Shown piece after piece: positions 22,791 to 33,106 of a DNA stretch of 64,000 bases (positions within the stretch are counted from its first letter, which is position 1; each line of letters opens with the position of its first letter). A program made the position numbers and the translations under genes. The notes beneath the pieces were generated by a model, which worked only from the letters and a program-made list of their open reading frames with translations, was not told the DNA's origin and searched no databases. Source of the stretch: Trifolium pratense. Lineage: Eukaryota; Streptophyta; Magnoliopsida; Fabales; Fabaceae. Location of the stretch: positions 3,804,563-3,868,562 of the forward strand of contig NC_060063.1 of assembly GCF_020283565.1 (NCBI RefSeq), read 5' to 3'.

Positions 22791-25700
22791 ATGGATAATA
22801 ATAATAATCATAATCATATCCTTATGTTCTCAAATATTACATACATCTCCTTCTTTGTAATAGTAATAATAATAATCACTTTTTTTCCAACACAATCCCA
22901 CTCTCAACCACAACAACCTCAATCAGTTAACAATTATTCAAGTTGTGCAGAATCCTACTCCTACAACTGCGGTAGCATCTCCGACATCTCTTATCCATTC
23001 TGGGGACAAGATCGTCCTTCTTACTGCGGTGCCGGCAAACTTTTTTACCTTAACTGCTACAATAACAGCATTACTACCATTCAATTATTCTCACAAAACT
23101 TTACAGTACTTGATATTTACACACAAATTCATACCATGGTACTAAAAAGAACAGATCTTTCACAAAATCTCTGTTCTCCTCAATTTAATGATACTCATTT
23201 CAATCCAACTTTGTTTCAATATCCACAACAAATTGTCAACAACATCACCATATATTATAATTGTAATTCCACTGTCTCTCAATATATACTTGAAAATTCT
23301 CTATGTGGATCTCTCAACCCTTCTTTCTGTTATACCGGCGGCGATGGTGATGAGCAAGATGGATTGTTAAGGAATTGCAAGAAACATATTCAAGTGCCAG
23401 TGGGACTAGATTTTCCTATAAAGGAAGATTATTATGGTTATTTTAAGCGTGATGTTCTTGAAAGTGGTTTGAACAAAGGATTTGAGTTGAAGTATAGTGT
23501 GAATCAGGAATGTTTAAGTTGTTTGGGAAATAGTGAAATACTAGTAGAAAATTGTACATTGAAAAACAATAATGATATAGAGAAACTTGCAGTGTCTTCT
23601 TGCTATTATGATAATTGTCTATCTGGATCCAATGTTTTTCCCACAAACTGTTCTCCTCTTCACAAAAATAGTATGTTTTCTTATCTCTTTATTGGCTTTT
23701 ATCTAACATGCACCGCTTAATCAAGTGGTGCACGGTGCACAAGTCTTCGATATTTTTATAACGAATATGAATTTTACAAAATCCACCGTTGGATGGAAAG
23801 TTCATAACGTTTAGATCATCCATAAATTTTTTAATTTTTTTTTGAAAATCATTTGATATGTTATTGAGACTCATCAAAATTAACGGTTTATGAATTTTTA
23901 TTGAATACCGTTAATCTTGATGGGTCTCAATAACATATCAAATGATTTTCAATTTTTTTAAAAAAAAGTATAGATGATCTGTACGATATAAACTTTCAAT
24001 CCAACGGTGGATTTTGTAAAATTCGTATTTGTTATAGTGTTTTCGATGACTTGTGCGCATGGTGCACAATTCGGTAGACTTATGCACATTAGACTTTGCC
24101 CTCTTTATTTATCTAATAAATATTACTCTTGTTGACTTTAAATATAAGAAAAAATTAGATTAATAAAACATGATGTATCGATTTTCTTAGAATATGGGTT
24201 AGACTTAGACCTGATTCAACTCAACAAAACGGACTTGTAATGTGAGCATTATTCCCACTTATAAACATATTTTCAAGTTATTTTTCAATAAATGTGGGCC
24301 TCTTAAACAATTTTTCAAATCATCTTCCAACTAATGCAAGACTCATAATCCCTCACGCCCACCCAATACTATTAAGCTTGGTGGGTGGTCCGATAACGAA
24401 AATTTGATAGTAGGTGGCCTAACGAAAATTTTAGAGTATAATCGATGATATAACAGATTGCTCTATTAAACACAAAATTTTAGGACACACAATTGACACA
24501 CCTTTTTACCACTGACATTCACGGAAATCAATGCATGTAAATAATATTAAAAAAATGAAAAATGTATATTTATTGTATTTTTGTTTGAAAATTGTGTTGG
24601 AATAACATTTTCCTTTGTCTATGACTATCGCAGGTAAGCCGTTAAGCTGGCAAAGGAAAATGAAAGCTATCGCAGGTGATAAGATATATCTAATTTCATA
24701 TTTTATTTTGTCTTTTTAACTATATTGTGGTATATTTTTGAATGGTCGATTTATATTTTTGTGTGTGTAAATCCTGGTTCAACTTATTTAAATATAGATG
24801 TGAATATTTTTTTTCTTACATGTACAAATCAAATTATTTAAATAAAAATGTGTAAATTTACTTAATCATAACAGGAAGTGCAAGTGGAACATTTGTTGGA
24901 TTATCGATATGTATCATTATCATTTATTTCATATACAAGTTCATAAAGAATAATCAAGAGATCACAAATTCTGATAAAGGCATTGAAGCATTCTTAAAAA
25001 CTCATGAAGGATTTACCATAAGAAGATACAAATTCTCAGATATAAAGAAAATGACCAACAACTTTGAAGTCAAACTAGGACAAGGTGGCTATGGTACTGT
25101 ATACAAAGGAAAGCTAATCAACGACCGCCTTGTGGCCGTAAAGATATTGAATGCATCCAAAGGAAATGGTGAAGATTTTATGAATGAGGTTTCTAGCATT
25201 ACTAAGACCTCTCACATTAATGTTGTTGCCCTTCTTGGATTTTGTTTTGACCGTCGCAAAAAAGTTTTGATATATGAATTAATGTCCAATGGTTCGCTTG
25301 ATAAATTTATTTACAACAACCAACCTGGAGCCATTCAATCTCTGAGTTGGGAGATTCTTTATCAAATTGCTAAAGGGATAGCTCGAGGTCTAGAATACTT
25401 GCATAGGGGATGTAGCACACGAATTTTACATTTTGATATCAAACCACATAACATTCTTTTAGATGAGAATTTTTGTCCAAAGATATCGGATTTTGGGCTA
25501 GCAAGACTTTGTCCCAAGAAAGAGAGCATTATTTCAATGTCGGATGCTAGAGGGACAATGGGATATGTAGCTCCTGAATTGTGGAATAGAAATTTTGGAG
25601 GTGTTTCACATAAGTCTGATGTTTATAGTTTCGGAATGATGCTGATGGAAATGGTTGGAGGGAGGAAAAATATTATTGCTGATGCAAGTCAAACAAGTGA

Positions 25701-25947
25701 GATTTACTTTCCTCATTGGGTATACAATAGGCTTGATCTAGGCACTGATTTGATACCGGGCGAAATGATTGCCACAGAAGATGAGATCGCAAAGAGAATG
25801 AGCATTGTAGGATTATGGTGCATTCAACCATTTCCAAATGATAGACCTACAATGAGTAAAGTAATTGAAATGTTAGAAGGCAACATGAATTCATTGGAAA
25901 TACCACCAAAACCTCTCCTTTCTTCTCCTACTAGATCAGTACCATAA
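22791..25947 (+). CDS. LRK10L-type receptor-like kinase with GUB_WAK ectodomain, second copy
   Basis: Exons: 22791-23670, 24634-24675, 24875-25947, giving 664 residues with the same phases (1, 1) as the first copy. The N-terminus has an Asn/His run (MDNNNNHNH), a hydrophobic signal (IVIIIITFF) and a Gln/Pro-rich linker. The ectodomain has YNCGSISDISYPFWG and CGAGKLFYLNC, and is about 25 residues longer than in copy 1. Membrane span: GTFVGLSICIIIIYF. The kinase is nearly identical to copy 1: [21 protein letters not shown] and APE are all intact, and it is non-RD. The kinase exon is far more conserved than the ectodomain, as expected if the ectodomain diversifies. Intron 1 holds a foldback MITE and a TRIM relic. 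An alternative upstream ATG at 22665 gives an unlikely Lys-rich start. Confidence 0.94.
23703..24092. mobile_element. Foldback MITE in kinase intron 1 (long hairpin)
   Basis: Two arms of about 120-150 bp are inverted copies around a short loop near 23890-23905. For example, AAATCATTTGATATGTTATT (23846-23865) is answered by its complement near 23927-23946. The outer ends, CTAACATGCA and TGCACATTAG, close the element. A second member lies at 50359-50737. Intronic, no coding capacity. No clear target duplication seen. Confidence 0.8.
24190..24445 (-). mobile_element. Diverged TRIM relic in kinase intron 1
   Basis: Resembles the TRIM at 26869-27301: GACCTGATTCAACTCAACAA, a CCTCACGCCCACCCAATACT block, TTGGTGGGTGGTCCGATAACG, and GTAGGTGGCCTAACG. 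LTR borders are too decayed to place. Confidence 0.6.
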
Positions 25948-26868
25948 TCTTTAGTTTCATTTTTGGGGTAAGTTTTCCACGCTGCACTATTTATGATAAT
26001 TGTTGTATAGTATTTTACTATATGCTAAACTGTTGTAAATTCTAATACACTATTTATGATAATACTGTATGATAATTGTTGTATAGTATTTTACTATATT
26101 ATTCTTACTAAATTAAAACATTATTAAGATGATTTTGCTGCTGCAATGGAGGTTGAAATGAATATATGTACGTATATAAAAGTGAGGATCCGTTGACATT
26201 AGGTGTAAGTCAAATAACATGCACTAAATCTCAGTTGTTACGAAACTAGTCCTACGATTTGAAATATGTCACAAACAAGAAAAAAATAAATGAAAGAGTC
26301 TCATGTGATCTTGTTTTTTTCCCCTGCTAGAATCCTAACACACCGTTCTCTCCATTGCTCCTCATCGTCATGAAACATCTTCTCAAGTGCCATCTAAATC
26401 TTTATAGGCTTATGATTAGCTATATGGCATGATCTTCTATATGCATTCCAAGTCCTTAGAAATATTATCAACTATGTTAAGATCTTTAATGTTTGTAGTG
26501 CAATAATCACACTAGTGGAAAAAAAGGGATACAAATAAGCCATATATGTTTATAAAACAAAATATAGAAAGCAAAATTATGCAGATAGTCATAGAACCAT
26601 AGACGTTTCAACATGATGATGGAAACTTTGAGACAAAGAGAAGATTGTAGAAAAGAAAGAAGCTGCAGATTGTAGATTTTGCCTGGCATTATTTTAACCA
26701 CATGGAGAAGATTGATGAAGAAGAAAAACAAAAGAAAAGACATGATTCACGCATTTTGACCGTCTATTGAAAAGGTAAGATTGAAGACTCAATGTGAACT
26801 TGTATTGAAAAAAAAATCTTGAACCCAAAGAAAATAAATTCATCTTTAAAGAGATACATCCGGCGTTG
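25948..26868. other. Intergenic DNA 3' of the second kinase
   Basis: AT-rich, no coding region recognised. A short direct repeat (AATACACTATTTATGATAAT-like, near 25985-26080) duplicates part of the kinase 3' UTR. Confidence 0.45.
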
Positions 26869-27301
26869 AGTCTTGAAATTGAGTATTTGGCCTAACTCAA
26901 CCTTACAAAACCGGCTTGTAAGGTAAGGATTACCTTAGTATATAAAGACTTAGTCGGGCCATCTCTCAACCGATGTGGGACTCTTAACACACCCCCTCAT
27001 GCCCAGCATTATTGGGCTTGGTGCGTGGATATAAACGGTGGGTGGCCCGATAGCGGAAACCTGATAACAGGTGGCCCAGCGGATCGTGGAGAGGCTCTGA
27101 TACCATATTGGAATTGAGTATTTGGCCTAACTCAATCTTACAATACCGGCTTGTAAGGTAAGGATTGCCTCTAGTATATAAACACTTAGTCAGACCATCT
27201 CTTAACCGACGTGGGACTCTTAACACACCTCCTCACGCCCAGCACAATTGGGCTTGGTGCGTGGATATAAACGTGGGTGGCCCGATAGCGAAAACCTGAT
27301 A
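26869..27301 (-). mobile_element. TRIM (miniature LTR retrotransposon), LTR-interior-LTR-partial interior
   Basis: Two LTRs of 120-130 bp (about 26869-26989 and 27106-27235) flank a 116-bp interior. On the minus strand the LTR starts TGTTAAGAGTCCCAC and is preceded by a GAGGGGG polypurine tract. The primer-binding site TGGTATCAGAGCC, complementary to initiator tRNA-Met, follows the right LTR's 3' end. A second, partial interior copy follows at 27236-27301, then the sequence jumps to the duplicated intergenic segment. This suggests a tandem TRIM with its third LTR lost. Confidence 0.85.
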
Positions 27302-28708
27302 ATTACTACTCTTTAGTCTCTTTCCTATTTATTTTAATCTCTAGTATATGGTTGCTACATCATAAAAATTTTGGCAGCTACGGACCAAAGAAAACGGAAT
27401 CCAAAACAAGGTCAACACATTTTATGTAGTGTATAATTTTCTTTTCTTTAGTTGATTTGTCTACTAGTTTGTAAAGAAAATAAAGAAGTGTATAATTGTA
27501 TTTTCTTTGGTTGATTTGTCTACAAGTTTTTAAAGCATTGTTAAGAAATAAAATAGTGTTTTTTCTTTTTTGAAGGAAAGAAATAAAATAGTGTTGTCAT
27601 GTTGCACATCATGTACTTGTATTTATTCGCCGGATGAACTATGAAGACCAGTTCTAAGATCCGATAGTTAAAAATTGAAATTCAATAAGTTATTTTTTAC
27701 AGGTTACAATGTTGATTTATAGTTAAAAGTTAAAAATAGACACAGCATCAATCTCGTGAACATTGTTCAGTTGACAAATAAAAATTCTTTTGATAAGGTT
27801 TAGGGTTCACTAATCAATTACCACAAATTTACTTTTTAAACTTTTTACTATAATTAATTTTCTCTTGCTCTTCAATCAAAATTTCCACATGTTGTCTCTT
27901 AATATTATTATTATTATTATTCTCTCTTTATAGGACAATTGTAAATTTATACAAGTTTGTTTTTGTATTTTGAAATATTTTTTTCTAAAAATATTTTGAA
28001 ATATTTTTTTATCATTTTAGTTATGTATTTTGTAAAAATTCATAATATATTTTCATTGGTCAAAATTCAACATACATTAACGATTGTTATATAAAAATAC
28101 TTCCAGTTTTTGAAAATTTATTACTGCAACTATTTTTTTTACATGTAAATTTTGTTGCAGGTACTTATAATAAAATACGGAAGGAAAGTTTTATAGCCCC
28201 ACCAAATAAAATTTATGAATTCGCCACTGACCCCAACGCCATACCTGATCGGACTTGGGTATCCCCACCAAGTTCCATATCCTCGTGAACTAGCACTTCA
28301 TTTTGTATTTTTTATATTAAAAAAATAAATTAAAAAAGCTCAAAACTACGCAATTTCAACAACCAATTTTTTCTTAAACATAAAAATTGAGAAAATAGTT
28401 TGGTTAAGGCTCACTTTTTTTTTACCGGACTAAGACTCATCTTAAAAATAAAAATAAAAAAATGTGATTTAAGAGATTTTTAATTAAGAGAAATAAAAAT
28501 ATAATTTTGATATAAGTGAAATGGACAAAAATAAGAGCAATTTATTAATTTATTAATAAAGACAATGAGACAAGAGAAAGGTAAAATTTGAATGATGAAC
28601 AAAAGTGAACTCTCCTCCCATCAATTTTGATCTCTATTTTCTTTCTATGCTAAACCAATCAAGGTGAAATGACTCTTTCTCCTCTTTTTCTCTCTCTTTT
28701 ATTTCTCT
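27302..28708. other. Intergenic DNA downstream of the FMO gene
   Basis: The first part and the last ~200 bp match 19.74-20.45 kb (segmental duplication). The middle is AT-rich without clear elements. A hAT-like end may lie near 28195-28240 (CCCACCAAATAAAATT...TCGCCACTGACC), but no partner end was found. Confidence 0.5.
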
Positions 28709-31700
28709 CTATGCATTATTACCAAACAAACCATTAGGGACAAGACCCTGATAATCAGTGGGTCCATATGGTTCAAATAACTCAGCAAAAGGACCTTTCT
28801 TCCTTCTTGGGTTACATTTCATGTCTTTGCATAATTGATCATTATACCATATGCCACAAGTAACAATGCATGATCTCAAATTTCTAGCATTTTGCTTAAT
28901 GTTATCTTCCCAAATTTTGGTATCCTTTTCCATCTCTTTAATACTTGGTAACTCAATGTTTCCATCCAAAAGATGAGCTAACCATTGACATCTCATTTCA
29001 TTACAAAAAATATTTGATAAGCTCTCTGCATATCCTATTATTGCCAGTTGTGGAATTTGAGGGTGAATTATTTGCCTGAAGTTGTACAATATATACACAT
29101 ATATATTAACTTTGAATTATGTTTAAAATTTAGATATAAAATTAACTATATATGATAAAATGAGTCATTCTGAAAATGTCAGAGATCAATAAAAGTGTTT
29201 CGTCTTAAAATATTTGACCTACTCAATTTTAAATACAATATTTTGCAACTATACTCTCTAATAATTACTAAGTAAATCATCAATACTTTCTAAATGTGAT
29301 ATTACACTTTTCTTAAACTCTGTGAAATAGTCAAACATATCATTTAAAATGGGATGGGATGAAGGGAGTAAGAGATTTATAGGATTAAAAATAAAAATTT
29401 TGATACTCGGTTCTTTTTATAAGAGACACTTCACTTTTTTAGATTCACCAAATAACCAATGTATATAATCTATAATATAGACCAAATATATCAATTATTA
29501 ATACATCTAAAAAGGTGAAATATTTCTTATAAAAAAAATCGGAGGAAGTATTAACACGACTAAAATCTATTTGTGTCGATAATATGAAAAAGTGACAAAA
29601 TTTCCTAACTGACCTGTAAAGGGGAACTGTTGAGTCTCCTGATCCATTGATATAATTTTGGAATATAGGAGATTTGAATATGCTTCTAAGTTTTTGGTCA
29701 CCTTTATATCCTGTGGCAAAAATAACTAAATCTGTTTCAAGGGGCTTAGGTTCTTCATTAACGATCAAACCTTGCTTGCAGAAGCTAAAACTTTGTGATT
29801 TCTTTATCAAGATGGATCCTTCTTTTACTTTCTCAAAAAAGAATTCAGGAAGCACTGCAGCTTGACATGAGGATATATCTTGAAGAAAGCTGTGATTAGG
29901 TACTAGTCCATACTTCTTCAGTGGAAACTTCAGCTTCAGATATGTTTCGACATATTTCGAAATTCCCCATCTCTAAAAGTTTACGAGTTAAGTGAGTTAC
30001 ACACGAGCAGTTCAATTTTGCATAACTGATAAGAATTTAATTTTTATACACTGACAACGTAAAACTATTTTATACATATGCATTCAATGAAATCATTTTA
30101 GGATGTCACTTTTTATGTTAGGTCCAAAAATATGACTAACAAGTATCTCTTTATCATGAGTTAATTGGACGCATGTGTAAAAATATTTTACACGTGTATA
30201 GCAATTAATCTCAAATAACAAAAGGATTATGAAACATATGTGATGAGAGAATTACTAGTAACACATTCTATCAAACTTTTTCGAACACTTTTCTATTATT
30301 GGTAAAATTGTTGAGTATTCGAAGAAATGTATCTGAGTGTGTTGCTAAAACTCCTCGTCGGAACAATACAAGGATAAACATTACCAATGGTGAAAGTAAA
30401 GTGGCAACAAGACTAAGTAGAAATGATTCACCAGGCTTGTGAACTAAAAGCTCTGCAAAACGGTTCAAATACAAAAGTCCTAGATTAATGCCCCCAATGT
30501 TGAAATCTTGGAAAATCCAGTGTGCAGTTCTTTGGATAATTGTGCAAGGATGAGTAACTCCTATTGAAGTGATAAATATAATTAGTTATTTAGAAAAGAG
30601 AAAAAAAAAATTAATAATAAATTTTTGACTAAACGGCATTTTTGTTCCTAACTTTTACAAACTTGCAATTTTGATTCCTAACTTTAATAATAGCACTTTT
30701 AACCCCTTAATTTTAGTCTTTTTTGACCAAGTTGACCAAGAAGAATCACGTTGACTTTGAAGCAGCTGCATTGTACTGGCATTTTGTAAGCGTGACAACG
30801 CACACGTGACAAGTGACTCACATGCCACATTAACATGTCTTGGCATGTCATGTGAACAATGAATCACGTGTCACATCAGCTTACATACCAATGTGGCATG
30901 TGAATCACTTGTCACGTGTACGTTGACTTGGTCAAAATCAATGGGGGACATCATTTTGCAAAATGGACAAAGGTTAGGGGGCCAAAATTGCTTTTATGAA
31001 AGTTAGGGAGACAAAATCTCAAGTTTGTGAAAGTTAAGGTGCCAAAATTGCAATTTAGACTAAATTTTTTCTTTGTATAAAATTCTGAATAAATATATAC
31101 TAACCATTTGCATTTGCACATTCAGTAGCTATGTCAAGAGCAGATTTTTCTGAGCCTACCACTGCAACTCTCTTGTTTCTTATCAGTTCTGCAGCAACCT
31201 CGTTGTCCAAGGCAGAGTAATCCATAGAATGCATAACTTTACCTGTAAAAACCTCTGAGCCTTTTCCAGGAGGAAACTCAGGAATGTTTGGAAAACCACT
31301 ATATTTTCCGATGCAGAGAATAACAAACTCAGCCTTATAAACCTGGTAGTATAAATATTCAATCTAGTTTATCATATTGTCTTTAAGCAATAGCAAACAT
31401 TATACATGAATAAAGCATCATCACTGCCTATATTTCATTATCTACAAGAATTAAATTGATACAAAAATTGCACAAATTAATTAGAATCCATCATATGTAC
31501 ATACCTCAGTTGATAATTTCTTCGTATCTTCAACAGTAATATGCCATGTTCCTTTGGAGCCAAAAGGACTGCTATTACCACTCCATAATTCCCATGACTT
31601 CATTTCTTCATTAGATCCTCCAACATAATCTATATCAATGACTTTGGAATTAAATCTTATGTTAGGAATGATGGAAAAATGTTGAGCATAGGAGTTTAGA

Positions 31701-31942
31701 TAATCTAGTAGTTGTTGACTACTTGGACAATCTTCTTTTAATGAAGAATCCCATGGAAAATCAGAAAACTGAAAGGTTTCTTTAGGGTTTTGGAGTTTGG
31801 TAGTCTCAATTGTATGTCTCCATAGTCCTCCAATGCCATCATCAGCTTCAAAGACAATTGGATTAAAACCAATCTGTAGAACATACTTGCAAGCAAGTAA
31901 GCCACTTATTCCTGCTCCAACAATTGCAACCCTTTTTTCCAT
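28709..31942 (-). CDS. Flavin-containing monooxygenase (plant FMO1-like), five exons
   Basis: Exons on the minus strand: 31942-31505, 31342-31105, 30560-30385, 29972-29614, 29075-28709. All are GT-AG with matching phases, giving 525 residues, the usual length of plant FMO1-type proteins. Motifs: FAD-binding GAGISG (residues 9-14), FMO signature [11 protein letters not shown] (178-188), second Rossmann motif GSEKSA (209-214), FATGY (369-373). The enzyme class uses FAD, NADPH and O2 to oxygenate soft N or S atoms. Arabidopsis FMO1 makes N-hydroxypipecolic acid, a systemic immunity signal, but the substrate here cannot be read from sequence. In the NADPH motif the third position is Glu instead of the usual Gly. 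Introns carry a MITE (29406-29548) and a foldback element (about 30619-31070). Confidence 0.93.
29406..29548. mobile_element. Short Stowaway-like MITE in FMO intron 4
   Basis: Imperfect inverted ends CTCGGTTCTTTTTATAAGAG (left) and, on the other strand, CTTCCTCCGATTTTTTTTAT (right), inside TA dinucleotides (29404-29405, 29549-29550). 143 bp, non-coding. The end of a similar MITE (GGGATGAAGGGAGTA) lies just upstream at about 29355-29370. Confidence 0.6.
30619..31070. mobile_element. TIR element in FMO intron 2
   Basis: The two ends are imperfect inverted copies: TTTTTGACTAAACGGCATTT...TTCCTAACTTTTACAAACTTG on the left, and AAATTTAGTCTAAATTGCAA...CTTAACTTTCACAAACTTG on the opposite strand at the right. 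The interior has repeated CACGTGACAAGTGACTCACA-like words. About 450 bp, non-coding. Class (Mutator-like?) is inferred; target duplication not resolved. Confidence 0.6.
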
Positions 31943-33106
31943 TTTGGATGAGACTAATTGTTGTAGCTCTTTGATCTGATTAACTAAGGAAAGGCCAAAA
32001 ATGTTTTGAAATCTTGAAAATTGAATGATAGTAGAAATCTTGAATGTTAGAATTTTTTATAATTTGTTTGTGGTCACATGGTAGATTTGTTTTGTTTAAA
32101 ATATAGAAAATGATACGTATCAAACAAGCTGTCACATATTTTACAATGCATACCGTGAGAAAACAACCAAACTTAAATGAGATAACCAATCAGTGGACAA
32201 AACAACAGAACGGATAGCGTGTGGATGATATCTTTGACCTTGGAGAATAGAGATATAATGGTAAATAAGCAATATCTCTATCAACTAAAATTTCATTGAA
32301 TAAGCAAAATATCAGAAGTTCGAATTCTGATTTCTGTATATAAAATACCATATCTCTGTCAACTGAATCACAGGAAAAATAAGGAATAGTTATATGGGCG
32401 GCAGGCAAATGATTTTAAATTCAATTGTTTCCAAAGCATAGACTAACGACATAGTGATGGAACATGTTCAACCTTGATTTCATTAGTCAAAAATGTTGGG
32501 TGGATCCCTCCGAGGCCACACACAAAATAAAATAAAAAAAGGAAGGTTTGTATGTATGATGTGTTTGCCCCCATTGTTTATCTCTTTAAATCTAAGCATA
32601 GATTTCAATCATCTTTAAATCTAACAATCCATACAATTGTATGTAGAGGATCCAATTTCATATCGGATTCGGATCCAATTTCCAAAGATCGCAACATTCC
32701 ATGTATTAGCATATCTGCATTTTGCATAGATTTCAATCGAAGTCATACCAAAATAAAAAGTTCACGCTCGAACCATTTTTCATCAACATACAACTGAAAT
32801 TCAAGATTTGAAATCGATATTTGACTTATGGAATTCTGAATTTATGGACAAATCCATTAACATTAAAAGAACATTATTGTCTACTTTGGCCAAAACTACA
32901 TGTTCAGCATAAACCCTTCAATGTCATCCAATGATAATTTATCAATTTGAAATAGTAAATCTAAAAAATATGAATGACAATGTTGAAATTAATATAATTG
33001 ATGACTTATCTAAATGAAGAATGTTTTAAATATAAAGAATTACTTCATCACAACCCAGGAGAGAGCTTCAAGCTTCAAGGCTAGTAGCTGGACCTACAAA
33101 ATCAGG
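31943..33106. promoter_or_regulatory. Spacer: FMO upstream region and VEL 3' flank
   Basis: Contains the FMO promoter/leader (minus strand) and the 3' end of the VEL gene. AT-rich with no element boundaries and no coding frame that I trust. No TATA box chosen. Confidence 0.4.
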
